64,000 nucleotides of DNA from Gemmatimonadota bacterium (GTDB taxonomy: Bacteria > Gemmatimonadota > Gemmatimonadetes > Longimicrobiales > Gaopeijiaceae), in contig SLBA01000103.1 of assembly GCA_007126575.1 (NCBI GenBank), positions 1-64,000 on the forward strand, written 5' to 3'. The position numbers and the translations under genes were made by a program. Shown in pieces: positions 17,503 through 26,411 of the stretch. Positions within the stretch are counted from its first letter, which is position 1. Every line of letters begins with the position of its first letter. The notes under the pieces are model-generated. The model did not search any database. It saw nothing but the letters and a program-made list of their open reading frames with translations, and had not been told where the DNA came from.

Positions 17503-18317
17503 CCCTGTGCCTCCACCGAGCCCGGGGGTGGATCCGTACGGGGCTTCAGACGCTCCTCTTCGGCGCGCTCGCGCTCCCACTTGCGCCGGTAGATGACGCT
17601 GGAGAGAAAGATGCTGACTTCGTAGAGGATCAACATGGGACCAATCATCAGGAGCGTGGAGGCCAGGTCTCCCGGGGTCACCAGGCTGGCCAGAATCGTG
17701 ATGGCGACAATCGCGTGTCGGCGCTTTTCCTTCAGGAACGCGGGGGTCACCAGCCCCAGCGCGGAGAGAATCATGACCACCACCGGCAGCTCGAACACGA
17801 GGCCGAACGCCACGAGCAGGCGGGTCACGAAACCTAGATACTCTCCAACCTCGATCGCGGACTGGAGGAACTCCGACTGGAACCCCATGAGAAAGAGGAG
17901 CGCCAGCGGGAGAACCCAGAAGTACGCCAGAGCCACTCCCGCACAGAAGAGGAAGAGCCCGAAATAGAGGCTGGGTACGACGACCTTCTTCTCTTCCGCT
18001 TCCAGCGCGGGCGAGAAGAACGCCCAGACCTGATACACTACAACAGGAGCCGCCAGAATGATCCCGACGACCAGCGCGAGCTTCAGTGTGACGAAAAACG
18101 GAGTGGCCGGGTTGAAGAACATGAGCTCTTCGCCGGTCAGGAAGGGGCGGACCGGTCGGATGAGCAGCTCGAGAACCCCGAAGTACTGGACGATCAAAAA
18201 TCCCGCCACGGTCCCCACGGCCACCGCCACGACCGACCAGAAGAGCCGCCAGCGCAGCTCTTCCAGGTGATCCAGAAATGGCATCTCCCCGATGGGGTTC
18301 GGCGGCCTTCGCGGCAT
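17499..18317 (-). CDS. tatC: Twin-arginine translocase subunit TatC
   Basis: 272-residue Tat receptor with six predicted membrane helices. The family N-terminus FLDHLEELRWRL (14-25) carries the invariant Glu, and FFNPATPFF and VYQVWAFFSPAL follow in the first periplasmic and cytoplasmic loops. It recognises twin-arginine signal peptides. A charged C-terminal tail follows the last helix. It starts 17 bases after nrdR and overlaps lptD by four bases. Confidence 0.96.
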   Translation of the reverse strand: MPRRPPNPIGEMPFLDHLEELRWRLFWSVVAVAVGTVAGFLIVQYFGVLELLIRPVRPFLTGEELMFFNPATPFFVTLKLALVVGIILAAPVVVYQVWAFFSPALEAEEKKVVVPSLYFGLFLFCAGVALAYFWVLPLALLFLMGFQSEFLQSAIEVGEYLGFVTRLLVAFGLVFELPVVVMILSALGLVTPAFLKEKRRHAIVAITILASLVTPGDLASTLLMIGPMLILYEVSIFLSSVIYRRKWERERAEEERLKPRTDPPPGSVEAQG

Positions 18318-18334
18318 TCTTCCCGGCTCCGGGT

Positions 18335-18832
18335 TCAGAAGGGGAACTCGGCCTGGTGCTTCTGCTGAAGCTCTCGGCGGCCCCGTTCGTTCATCTCGTC
18401 GACGAACTCCTGGAACTCGTCGACGTCCTGGAAGTTGCGGTACACCGACGCGAATCGAACGTACGCGACACGGTCGAGCGGCTTCAGGCCATCCATGACG
18501 AGCTCCCCGATCATGGAGCTCTGGACTTCGACCCCCGCCTCACGGGTGATGCGGTCCTCGATCCCGTCGGCGATCGTCTCGATCTCGGTCATCGAGACCG
18601 GGCGTTTCGCGCAGGCGGTCCGGATCGCGTGCAGCAGCTTCGTCCGATCGAACTCCTCGGTGCTCCCGTCGCGCTTGAGCACCTGCACCGGGCGCTCCTC
18701 TACATACTCGTACGTGGTGAAGCGAGTCGCACAGTCGGAGCATTCCCGGCGTCTGCGGACCGCGCGCCCTCCCCGACTCGTGCGGGTATCGACCACACGG
18801 TTTTCGGGGGAGTCACAGGAAGGGCAACGCAT
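18335..18832 (-). CDS. nrdR: Transcriptional regulator NrdR
   Basis: 165 residues. An N-terminal zinc ribbon (Cys3, Cys6, Cys31, Cys34) is followed by an ATP-cone domain (RDGSTEEFDRTKLLHAI). NrdR represses ribonucleotide reductase genes according to dATP/ATP. No nrd gene is in the window, so its targets lie elsewhere. It follows cpoB after a 98-base gap with a stem-loop and precedes tatC by 17 bases. Confidence 0.97.
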   Translation of the reverse strand: MRCPSCDSPENRVVDTRTSRGGRAVRRRRECSDCATRFTTYEYVEERPVQVLKRDGSTEEFDRTKLLHAIRTACAKRPVSMTEIETIADGIEDRITREAGVEVQSSMIGELVMDGLKPLDRVAYVRFASVYRNFQDVDEFQEFVDEMNERGRRELQQKHQAEFPF

Positions 18833-18867
18833 GGGTGCTCAGTGGTGGGTGGGAGCCGTGCGAATGA

Positions 18868-18898
18868 CCCCTGCTCGGCCCGAGTTCGGGAACAGGGG
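18868..18898. other. Stem-loop between cpoB and nrdR
   Basis: CCCCTG (18868-18873) pairs with CAGGGG (18893-18898), and the loop contains a smaller CCCG/CGGG hairpin. It may mark the 3' end of the Tol-Pal transcript, but there is no T run. Confidence 0.35.
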
Positions 18899-18930
18899 CC
18901 GGAGGGATCCGGGGGGACCCTCGGTGGAAT

Positions 18931-19737
18931 TCACCCGATCTGCTGAAGCAGCTGACGCGCCAGATCGGCGACTCCCTCGTCCCCCCAGGTGTTCACGACG
19001 CGCTCGAGGTACTCCCGGGCCCGCTCGGACTCACCGGCCTCGTAGTAGAGTCGACCGACCCTGTACAGCGCATGGGGCACGCGCTCCGCCGAGGGATGAT
19101 ACTCCTGAACCCTCAGGAAGGCTTCGATCGCATCCTCGGGCTCACCCTGCTCGACCAGGATTTCGCCGATGTAGAACCGGGCCTCCGGGGTCAGGGCATG
19201 ATTGGGATACCGCTCGATCAGCTCGTCGAAGCCGATCCGGGCGGCCGTGTAGGAACGCCGCCTGAACTGGTCGAGCGACTCGTCGTACAGCTCCGCCGCC
19301 TCGCCCGTCTGCTCCGGCCCGGAGAACCCACCTCCGGCGGGGCCGGGGGCCGCCGGCCGGCTCGCCAGCTGGTCTCGCATCGCCGCGAGCTCCTGCTGGG
19401 AGAGTCCGGTCAGTTCCCGCAGCAGCTCCACTTCGGTCTGAAGGGTCGCGATCCGCTGCAGCAGCGTACCGCGCATGTCCGCCTGCGCGGACTTGAGGGT
19501 CCGCACGGAGTCGTTCAGAGCGCGCTGCTCCTGCCGCAACTCCTGGATCAACTCCCGTTGTTCGTCGTTCTGGACCCGGATGTCGGCACCCAGGTCCCGG
19601 ATGTCGGCCTTGGTCGCGCACCCCGAGGCGAAAAGGGCCAGGGCAAGGGCCAGGAACAGACGGACCCCTCCCCCGCTCCTCCGACCTCGCGGGTGGATCC
19701 ACGTGAAGGCGGTGGGGGGGGGAGGGGTCTCAGCCAT
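18931..19737 (-). CDS. cpoB: Tol-Pal system coordinator CpoB (YbgF-like)
   Basis: 268 residues. After a 24-residue polar extension there is a hydrophobic signal ending FASGC (Cys40), so it may be a lipoprotein here. Residues 50-120 form a heptad-like coiled coil, and 140-268 hold TPR units (DESLDQFRRRSYTAARIGFD, ARFYIGEILVEQG). CpoB links Tol-Pal constriction to peptidoglycan synthesis in E. coli. A GGAG lies eight bases before the ATG at 19737. It is the last gene of the tolQ-R-A-B-pal-cpoB set. Confidence 0.9.
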   Translation of the reverse strand: MAETPPPPTAFTWIHPRGRRSGGGVRLFLALALALFASGCATKADIRDLGADIRVQNDEQRELIQELRQEQRALNDSVRTLKSAQADMRGTLLQRIATLQTEVELLRELTGLSQQELAAMRDQLASRPAAPGPAGGGFSGPEQTGEAAELYDESLDQFRRRSYTAARIGFDELIERYPNHALTPEARFYIGEILVEQGEPEDAIEAFLRVQEYHPSAERVPHALYRVGRLYYEAGESERAREYLERVVNTWGDEGVADLARQLLQQIG

Positions 19738-19792
19738 CTCTACTGCTCCTGTTCAGCGCCTGAACGGTTGGAACGATCCCCGAAGGAATCGA

Positions 19793-20380
19793 TCACATGC
19801 TCGGCGGGTTGATCTGGTCCGCGCCCGCCGTGATCACGAACTCGACGCGACGGTTCTGAGCCCACGCGGCCTCGTCGCTCCGGTTCACGAGCGGACGCTC
19901 TTCACCGTACGAGGTGGTCTCGAACCGGTCCGAGGACAGACCGAACTGGACGAAGAACGCACGTACGCTCTCGGCCCGTCGGTTGCCCAGCGCCTGGTTG
20001 TACTCGACCGAACCTCTCTCGTCCGTGTGGCCCTCGAGCCGGACCCGAACGTTCGGGCTGGCTTCGAGGATCGAGACCTTCTGACGCAGAACCTGCTCGG
20101 CCTGAGGCGTGATGGCGGACTCGTCGTACTCGAAGAACACCATCTGCTCAAGCGTCGCCCGGGCGTCGGCCTGCGCTCTCTCGAGCTCCGCCTGACGTCG
20201 GGCCGCTTCCTCGGCGGCGGCGATGGAGTCCTGCACGCGCTGCAGGGAATCCATGTCGGGGCCCGGATCCGGCTGCTCCTGCGGCGGTGCCGGCGGCTCC
20301 GGAGATTCACGGCGGCAGGCGCCGAGGGTCACGGCGCCGAGCACCGCGAACACGAAGAAGAGACGACGATAGTGCATCAT
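19793..20380 (-). CDS. pal: Peptidoglycan-associated lipoprotein Pal
   Basis: 195 residues with a lipoprotein signal (TLGAC, Cys22), a Pro-rich then helical linker, and an OmpA-like domain from about 80 to 190 (FEYDESAITPQAEQVL, EGHTDERGSVEYNQALG, RRVEF). It anchors the outer membrane to peptidoglycan and binds TolB. Two ATG codons are adjacent (20380, 20377); the second has the better spacing from AGGAG. A promoter is likely in the 184-base gap behind tolB. Confidence 0.96.
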   Translation of the reverse strand: MMHYRRLFFVFAVLGAVTLGACRRESPEPPAPPQEQPDPGPDMDSLQRVQDSIAAAEEAARRQAELERAQADARATLEQMVFFEYDESAITPQAEQVLRQKVSILEASPNVRVRLEGHTDERGSVEYNQALGNRRAESVRAFFVQFGLSSDRFETTSYGEERPLVNRSDEAAWAQNRRVEFVITAGADQINPPSM

Positions 20381-20517
20381 TGCTCCTGGGAAGGTGATGG
20401 TTCCAACGTGTGAACTCGTGATCCCACTCGACCATCGGCCACGACGGGATTCTTCCCCCCGATGGCCGACATGCCTCGCCCCGGACGGGACCGGATGCGA
20501 GAACTATTTCATTTATT

Positions 20518-20546
20518 CATATACACCAAAGGGTTCCGGGCCGCAA
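20518..20546 (-). promoter_or_regulatory. Possible promoter for pal-cpoB in an A+T-rich island
   Basis: On the minus strand, TTGCGG (20546-20541), 17 bases, TATATG (20523-20518). The run around 20500-20530 is clearly A+T-rich against a high-GC background. The leader to pal would be about 130 bases. Nothing else is seen in the 20381-20564 gap. Confidence 0.4.
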
Positions 20547-20564
20547 CGGTTGACATGTCCGGCA

Positions 20565-21962
20565 TTATCGGTCTTCAGCCATTCTAGGTGCCAGAGATGG
20601 AGACCATGACGGTACATTCGCACGCACGCCCGATACCAGGGTCCGCACGTTTCCGGTCACCGCATCGACGATGAAGAGGCCTCGCCCCCAGCTCCGCTCA
20701 CCGACGAAGACGAGATGCCGTCCGTCGGGAGCCCAGCTGGGATCCTCGTTGACCCCCTCGCTCGTCACCCGGACGATCCGGTTTCGCTGGTCAAGCTCCG
20801 AAATCAGGATCTGGTGCACCCCACGCCGCTCGACGCGACCATGGTAGGCCACGCGATTCCCGAGGGGTGACCACTCGGGGGAAGTATAATACCCCGGACG
20901 CCCGAAAGCATATGGGGAGAGCAGTTCGGCGGAGCCCCCGTTGGTCGGACGAACATAGATCTGGGGAGCCCCCACCCCGAGCCGGTTCGAGCTGAACGCC
21001 ATTCTCGAGCCGTCGGGAGAGAAGGTGGGCGACATGTCCTCGTAGGCGCCCTCGCTGATGTTCGCGAAGCAGCAGTCTCTCGCCAGGTTGTAGCTGAACA
21101 GACCGGACCGCCCGCTGCCCACGATCGAGAAGACCACCGACTCTCCGTCGGGTGTGTAGGCGGGGGTCAGGTAATCTCCGGACCGGGGCGCCGGAACCAT
21201 CTTCTCGGCACCGGTCTCGAGGTTCAGTTCGTAGATCCGCGGGAGCCCGGTCCGGTACGAAAGATATACCACCCGCCTCCCGTCCGGGGACCAGTCCGGC
21301 GACATCGAGATGCTCTCATGGTTCGTGAGGCGCCGACGGTTCTCGCCATCGGAGTCGACGATCCACAGGTCCTGGTTCCCGTCGTCCATCCGCTGCGAGT
21401 AGATGATGCGGGTGGCGGCGATCCCGGGCTCCCCGGTGGCCCACATCACCACCGCGTCGGCCGCCACGTGTGCTGCCATCCGGAAGTCCTGACTCTCCGG
21501 GTTGGGCAGCGGGAAGCGACCACGGTCGACGACCTCCCGATACACGACGTCGTGGAGCTCAAGGACCAGGGTCGAGGTCGTCCCCGCGCCCTCCACTCGT
21601 CCGGTCACCAGGTAGTCGGCACGCATCTGATCCCACAGTCCGTAGTCGACCTCGTCGGCCGAAAGCGACGCGGGAAGCTCGTCGAGCACCTGGAAGCGGT
21701 TCGAGTAGCGAAGGTCTCTCCCGATGATGTTCTGTACCCGCTCGGCGATGTTCTCGCCGCCGAGACGACCGGTGAAAGGCTGAATCGCGAGTGTCGCCGC
21801 CTGCCGGCCATCGTAGGTGATCCCCAGCGATACGCCGGGGAACCGCTCCTCGACGTCCTGAGCCGCCAACGCCGTGGTGCCCATGGCACCCGACAGCAGA
21901 AGCGCGCCCAGGACCCGGACCGCCCACGGCCACCCTGCTCCTCTCAATCGTTGATCACGCAT
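20565..21962 (-). CDS. tolB: Tol-Pal system beta-propeller protein TolB
   Basis: 465 residues from ATG 21962 (the frame stays open to 22148). Signal peptide ends around ALAAQ. An N-terminal alpha/beta domain (FTGRLGGENIAERVQNIIGRD region, about 65-180) precedes a six-bladed propeller built from WD-like repeats (MSPDWSPDGRRVVYLS, LTPAYTPDGESVVFS, MSPTFSPDGSRMAFSS, TSPEWSPLGNRVAY, EDPSWAPDGRHLVF). It is the periplasmic partner of Pal and TolA. It overlaps the preceding gene by eight bases. Confidence 0.95.
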   Translation of the reverse strand: MRDQRLRGAGWPWAVRVLGALLLSGAMGTTALAAQDVEERFPGVSLGITYDGRQAATLAIQPFTGRLGGENIAERVQNIIGRDLRYSNRFQVLDELPASLSADEVDYGLWDQMRADYLVTGRVEGAGTTSTLVLELHDVVYREVVDRGRFPLPNPESQDFRMAAHVAADAVVMWATGEPGIAATRIIYSQRMDDGNQDLWIVDSDGENRRRLTNHESISMSPDWSPDGRRVVYLSYRTGLPRIYELNLETGAEKMVPAPRSGDYLTPAYTPDGESVVFSIVGSGRSGLFSYNLARDCCFANISEGAYEDMSPTFSPDGSRMAFSSNRLGVGAPQIYVRPTNGGSAELLSPYAFGRPGYYTSPEWSPLGNRVAYHGRVERRGVHQILISELDQRNRIVRVTSEGVNEDPSWAPDGRHLVFVGERSWGRGLFIVDAVTGNVRTLVSGVRANVPSWSPSLAPRMAEDR

Positions 21963-22743
21963 CGTATTCGTCCCCTCTCGGGCTGAATCTGAATTCCACC
22001 TGGAGCGCGTCGACCGGGAATTCGGCCGGCAGGGCACCCAGACGTCCGGCCCCCGCGCATTCCACGGCTCCGACCGCGGCGATATCGAACCGGGAGTTCC
22101 CCGACGGCTGGTGAATCCGGATGCTCCGTCCCGGAATCGAGCCGTCACGCTGAATTTCGAACCTCAGCACCGCCGTCACCCCGGTGACTCCCGGGGGTTC
22201 GCGGAGGCACCGCGCCACCGCGGTCTGAATCTCGGCGTAGTACTGAGGGAAGTCCCTCCGCAACCCCTCCATCCGTATGTTGACATCCTGACTCGCGACA
22301 TCCTGAGCCTCGGTCTGCGGAGGGGGGGGCTCGGCCGGGGGATCCGCCGGTGGATCCGGGGGCGGCTCCCTCTCCGGGGGCGGATCCGGCACGACCTCAG
22401 GGGGCTCCGGATCGGGCTCCGGCGGAGGGAGGGGGTCCGGCTCCGGGAGCGGCTCGGGCTCGGCCACCGGCTCGGGCTCCGGAGGCGCAGGGTCCTCGGG
22501 TGTCTCGATCACCAGGTCGTCGGGCTCGGGAAGGCTGAAGTCCTCGAGGTCCTCGGGCGCGACCGCGACCATCTCGACCTGGTACGCCACGAACTCGATC
22601 GGCTCGAACGCCTTGTGATGCGCATACAGCGCCACGAGCACCACCACCACGTGAAGCGCGATGGAGGTGATCAGGGGCCTGCGGCCCGGGCGTCGGGGAT
22701 CCAGCTCGGAAGGTGTCATCGGTACTCGCTGATACGACGGCAC
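21955..22743 (-). CDS. TolA/TonB-like energy transducer with proline-rich span
   Basis: 262 residues. One N-terminal membrane helix (about 24-40, ITSIALHVVVVLVALYAHH), then a long Pro/Glu/Asp-rich stretch (about 75-150), then a C-terminal domain with DFPQYYAEIQTAVARCLREPP and AVLRFEIQRDGSI that resembles the TolA/TonB C-terminal fold. Position in the tol operon makes it the TolA equivalent, but the rod is of the proline-rich TonB kind, not the Ala/Lys helix of E. coli TolA. The start may be GTG 22743 or ATG 22719. Confidence 0.85.
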   Translation of the reverse strand: MPSYQRVPMTPSELDPRRPGRRPLITSIALHVVVVLVALYAHHKAFEPIEFVAYQVEMVAVAPEDLEDFSLPEPDDLVIETPEDPAPPEPEPVAEPEPLPEPDPLPPPEPDPEPPEVVPDPPPEREPPPDPPADPPAEPPPPQTEAQDVASQDVNIRMEGLRRDFPQYYAEIQTAVARCLREPPGVTGVTAVLRFEIQRDGSIPGRSIRIHQPSGNSRFDIAAVGAVECAGAGRLGALPAEFPVDALQVEFRFSPRGDEYDA

Positions 22744-22788
22744 GGGGTCTTTGGGTCCCCCGGAAGCAATTCGAGCGCGGGGATCCGC

Positions 22789-23232
22789 TCAGCCATCGGT
22801 CTCCGAATCGGCGACGATCAACAGCTGCCCTCCCCGTTCCCACGCCTGTGCCTGCGCGATTCCCATCACCCACGTCACCACTCCGTGCGTGGCCTGCGCG
22901 TCCCCCCGGATGTAGATGTCCCGGGCGCCGGCCGCATCCATCAACTGGGGAAGCGCGGCCCGGAATTCCTCTCGGGTGAAGGGCGATTCGGAGATGTAGA
23001 TCGTTCCCTCGGCATTGATCGAGACCATGAAGGGATCGTCCTGTGCCGTGATCGCACGGACCTGCGCTTCGGGAAGCTGCAGTTCGATCCCTCCCTGCAG
23101 CGCCGGCGCGGTGATGATGAAGATCACGAGCAGGGTGAACGCCACGTCGATCAGTGACGTGACGTTGATCTCGGCGTGAGCCGAGGGCTCCCCGCGGCGT
23201 CCCTGACGCCTCCGACGGCCTCCCGGGGTCAA
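22789..23232 (-). CDS. tolR: Biopolymer transport protein TolR/ExbD
   Basis: 147 residues. One membrane helix (about 24-42) carries the conserved Asp in INVTSLIDVAFTLLVIF, which takes part in proton flow with TolQ. The periplasmic domain follows (ELQLPEAQ, IYIRGDAQATHG). The start overlaps the tolQ stop by four bases. A very basic N-terminus (MTPGGRRRRQGRRG) faces the cytoplasm. Confidence 0.95.
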   Translation of the reverse strand: MTPGGRRRRQGRRGEPSAHAEINVTSLIDVAFTLLVIFIITAPALQGGIELQLPEAQVRAITAQDDPFMVSINAEGTIYISESPFTREEFRAALPQLMDAAGARDIYIRGDAQATHGVVTWVMGIAQAQAWERGGQLLIVADSETDG

Positions 23233-23951
23233 ACCCGTCCCTCTCGGGCCAGCGTCCCGATGAACTCGGCCGAGAAGCCCTCCAGCTCTCCGGAGACGAG
23301 GTTCATCCGGCTGGTGAAGTAATTGAAGCCGATCACGGCCGGGATCGCCACGGCGAGGCCCACGACGGTGGTGACCAGCGCTTCGGCTACCCCCGGAGCC
23401 ACCGCGGTGATGTTCGTCGAGCCGGTGGCCACGATTCCCAGGAACGCGTTCATGACGCCGATCACGGTCCCCATGAGGCCGAGGAGGGGAGCGATCGAGC
23501 CGATCACGGCGAGCCAGGTCAGGCCCACCCCCAGCTCCTCACGCTCTTCGGCCTCCTCCTTCTCGAGGACCATCCGCAGCGTCTCGAGCTGAGTCAGCGA
23601 CAGGCCATCGGTCTCGGGCGCCCCCTCGCGAAGGGCTCCAGGCCGCAATTCCGAGAAAAAATTCACCCCCTGCCGGAAGACTCTTCCGTACGGGGAGTCC
23701 GGGAGGGTCAGGATCACTCGGTAGGCGTCTTCGAGGCGCTGCGCCCGTTCCATCGCCTCGAGGAACCGGTCCCCCTCCTGTCGGATTTCTCTGAAGAGCT
23801 TCCATTTCCAGAAGATGATCACCCAGCTCATGACCGAGAAGATCACCAGGATCACCAGGATGATCTGGGTCGGAAGCGAGCCCCGGAAGATGAGGTCCAT
23901 CGCGGACTCGGGGGGAACACGAGTCTGAAGTGAGAGCAGCAGTTCGATCAT
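23229..23951 (-). CDS. tolQ: Tol-Pal proton channel protein TolQ (MotA/TolQ/ExbB)
   Basis: 240 residues with three membrane helices: about 25-47, then, after a large cytoplasmic loop, 145-170 (LAVIGSIAPLLGLMGTVIG) and 185-205 (ALVTTVVGLAVAIPAVIG). With TolR it uses the proton gradient to drive the Tol system during cell constriction. It overlaps the epimerase gene by four bases and tolR by four bases. Confidence 0.95.
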   Translation of the reverse strand: MIELLLSLQTRVPPESAMDLIFRGSLPTQIILVILVIFSVMSWVIIFWKWKLFREIRQEGDRFLEAMERAQRLEDAYRVILTLPDSPYGRVFRQGVNFFSELRPGALREGAPETDGLSLTQLETLRMVLEKEEAEEREELGVGLTWLAVIGSIAPLLGLMGTVIGVMNAFLGIVATGSTNITAVAPGVAEALVTTVVGLAVAIPAVIGFNYFTSRMNLVSGELEGFSAEFIGTLAREGRV

Positions 23952-25024
23952 GGAGTGGCCTCCGGCGCCGTCGGAACGGCGCCCTCGGTCGGGGGGGCCT
24001 CGGCCGTACGGCTCTGAATCCAGCGAAAGGTCTCACGCAGGCCGTCGGCGAGCGACGTGCCCGGTGCCCACCCCGCATGCTGGAGGCGCGAAGGATCGAG
24101 CGAGCTGTATCGCAGTTCGCCCTTCCGCGCCGCCCGGAAGCTCCGACCGTGCCGGAGACCCGAGACGGACTCCAGAATGTCCGCCAATCGATTCACGCTC
24201 GTCTCGACGCCGGTGCCGACATTGAAGCCGCGGCTGTCGAGTCCGGTGCCCTCGGGAAGTCGAAGTCCGGCAGCGAGCAGGTTCGCCCTCACCACGTCGC
24301 CGACGAAGATGTAGTCGCGGGTCTGTTCTCCATCACCGTAGATGAGGAGTTCCTCGCCCGCCAGGAGCCGCTGGGAGAAGATCGCGACCACGCCGGCCTC
24401 CCCGTGGGGGTCCTGCCTCGGGCCATAGACGTTCGAGTAGCGGAGGGCCACGTACTCCATCCCGTGGATCTCGCGGTAGTAGTTCAGATAGTACTCCCCG
24501 GCAAGCTTCGACACCCCATACGGAGACCGCGGAAGCTTGGGTGCCGACTCGGGCGTCGGGCGCTCCTCGGGCTCGCCGTAGACCACGCCCCCGCTCGAGA
24601 TGTAGATCACCCGCTCGACCTCGGCCAGGCGGGCTCCCTCGAGCACGTTGAGAAGGCCGATTACATTCGTGCGCGCGTCCCGGGCCGGATCGGTCACCGA
24701 GACCCGGACGTCGATCTGCGCCGCGTGATGGCTGATCACGTCGAACCCGATCTCGGCGCACAGGTCGCGCAGGCCGGGATCCTCGATCGCCATCTCCACG
24801 AAGGTCGCCGCCTCCTGGACGTTCTCGCGCTTGCCGCTTGAGAGATCATCCACGACCCAGACCTCGTCTCCTCTCGCCAGGAACGCATCGACCACGTGGC
24901 TTCCGATGAACCCGGCGCCTCCCGTGACCAGTACTCTACGGGGACGCCCGGCCCGATCCAGCGTACCTCCGCTCATCGTCTCCTCTCCCGAGGCTGAAGA
25001 ACCCGCCTCGCTTCGATTCATCAT
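23948..25024 (-). CDS. NAD-dependent epimerase (UDP-glucose 4-epimerase-like)
   Basis: 358 residues, extended SDR family. The NAD site is GGAGFIG (35-41); the catalytic set is the S in ISSGG and YGVSK (about 166-170). NVYGPRQDPHGEAGVVAIF and TRDYIFVGDVV are typical of GalE/WbpP-like enzymes acting on nucleotide sugars for LPS. The exact sugar is unknown. ATG 25024 overlaps the hemA stop (ATGA); an internal ATG at 24976 has a good GGGAG and is an alternative. It sits between hemA and tolQ. Confidence 0.85.
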   Translation of the reverse strand: MMNRSEAGSSASGEETMSGGTLDRAGRPRRVLVTGGAGFIGSHVVDAFLARGDEVWVVDDLSSGKRENVQEAATFVEMAIEDPGLRDLCAEIGFDVISHHAAQIDVRVSVTDPARDARTNVIGLLNVLEGARLAEVERVIYISSGGVVYGEPEERPTPESAPKLPRSPYGVSKLAGEYYLNYYREIHGMEYVALRYSNVYGPRQDPHGEAGVVAIFSQRLLAGEELLIYGDGEQTRDYIFVGDVVRANLLAAGLRLPEGTGLDSRGFNVGTGVETSVNRLADILESVSGLRHGRSFRAARKGELRYSSLDPSRLQHAGWAPGTSLADGLRETFRWIQSRTAEAPPTEGAVPTAPEATP

Positions 25025-26409
25025 TCGACCACTCCGTGCTGGGGATCCCTGGTGGGATGGGGAGCTCGTTCTCCCTGTCTCCGCGGTTCCCGGTCGGCTC
25101 GTTCTCGTTCGGTATTCGGTGGTGACGGCTGGCGGTCCTCGATTCCGTACAGGAACCGGACCGCGTCGACCAGCTCGGCCCCACCCCCCCGGGCCATCCC
25201 CTTCCGGAGACGGACCGTGGGATCATGCAGCAGCTTGTTCAGAAGACGGCGAGAAAATTCCTCGACCCGTCCACGCTCCTCGGGATCCAGGGTCTCCAGG
25301 CTCCCGAAAAGCCTCTCCAATTCGGCGGCCCGGTGCACCTCGGCCTGTTCCCTCATCCGTCGAATCACAGGCACCACCTCTCTGGATGCATACCAACTGC
25401 GAAATTCACGCCACCGTTCGTCGATGATCCGGTTCGCGGCCGGTATGGCCTCCGAGCGGAGCTCGACGTGCTCGTCCACGATTTTCCGAAGGTCGTCCAC
25501 GTTGTACAGGAACACCCCGTCGGCGTCTCCCACCCTCGGCTCGACATCTCGCGGGATCGCGATGTCGATGATGAGCAGTGGCCGATGCCGTCCGTTCGGG
25601 AAGGCCTCGTGAAATCGCTCCTTCGTGAGGACGGGGTGCGGGGCCGCCGTCGAGGCGAGGATGATGTCGGCCCGGGGAAGCCCTTCGGTGAGACGCTCGA
25701 TCGGAATCGCCCGGCCCTCGAGTCGCTCGGCGAGCTCCTCGGCCCGGCTGTAGGTGCGGTTCGCGACGAGGACACCCCGAACGCCCTCGCGAGCCAGCGC
25801 CTCGACCATGAGCTCCGCCGTCGCTCCGGCACCCAGGATCAGGATCCGCTTCTCCTTCAGCTGTCCGAAGATCTTTCGGGCCAGCTCGACCGCCACCGAT
25901 GCCACCGACGCCGTGCCCTCGTTGATCGACGTCTCGGCGCGGATCTGACCGCCGACTGCGAGGGCGGTCTGAAAGAGGCGATTGAGGACCGGACCCGTCA
26001 GCGCCGGCTCCCGCCCGTCACCGGCCGAGCGCAGATACGCGTCCCGGACCTGGCCCTGGATTTCGGCCTCGCCGGTCACCATCGAGTCGAGGCCGGCGGA
26101 CACCCCGAAAAGATGGCGGACGACCGATTCTCCCTCCCTCTGAAAGAGATACTCGTCGGCCGGCCGTTCCAGCCCCTCGGCCTTCTCGGCGAAGAGGCGC
26201 TGAGCAGCCTCGAGGCACTCCGCCTCGAGGACCGGATAGAGGTAGACCTCGGTCCGGTTGCAGGTCGAGAGGAGAACGGCCTCCTCGATTCCGGTCCGTG
26301 CACGAAGGGTCAGAAGCGCGCGCGCGGCGTCGGAGTCCGAAAACGCCATTCGCTCCCGAACCTCGACCGGGGCCGTGTGGTGGCTGACGCCCACCACGGC
26401 GATCGGCAT
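25021..26409 (-). CDS. hemA: Glutamyl-tRNA reductase
   Basis: First committed enzyme of C5 heme synthesis: reduces glutamyl-tRNA to glutamate-1-semialdehyde. The active-site Cys50 is in LLSTCNRTE (47-55), the NADPH fold in ILILGAGATAELM (about 190). ATG 26409 follows the hemX-like stop by two bases; the frame is open to 26565. 462 aa, longer than usual because of a basic, polar tail of about 45 residues after the dimerisation helices. Confidence 0.96.
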   Translation of the reverse strand: MPIAVVGVSHHTAPVEVRERMAFSDSDAARALLTLRARTGIEEAVLLSTCNRTEVYLYPVLEAECLEAAQRLFAEKAEGLERPADEYLFQREGESVVRHLFGVSAGLDSMVTGEAEIQGQVRDAYLRSAGDGREPALTGPVLNRLFQTALAVGGQIRAETSINEGTASVASVAVELARKIFGQLKEKRILILGAGATAELMVEALAREGVRGVLVANRTYSRAEELAERLEGRAIPIERLTEGLPRADIILASTAAPHPVLTKERFHEAFPNGRHRPLLIIDIAIPRDVEPRVGDADGVFLYNVDDLRKIVDEHVELRSEAIPAANRIIDERWREFRSWYASREVVPVIRRMREQAEVHRAAELERLFGSLETLDPEERGRVEEFSRRLLNKLLHDPTVRLRKGMARGGGAELVDAVRFLYGIEDRQPSPPNTERERADREPRRQGERAPHPTRDPQHGVVE

Positions 26410-26411
26410 CT

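Noticed and set aside
20550-20555. TTGACA on the plus strand
   Set aside because: No -10 at 16-18 bases and no plus-strand gene downstream.
22320-22500. Simple-sequence repeats of GGCTC/CCGGA type
   Set aside because: They encode the Pro/Glu-rich span of the TolA/TonB-like protein; not a DNA repeat element.
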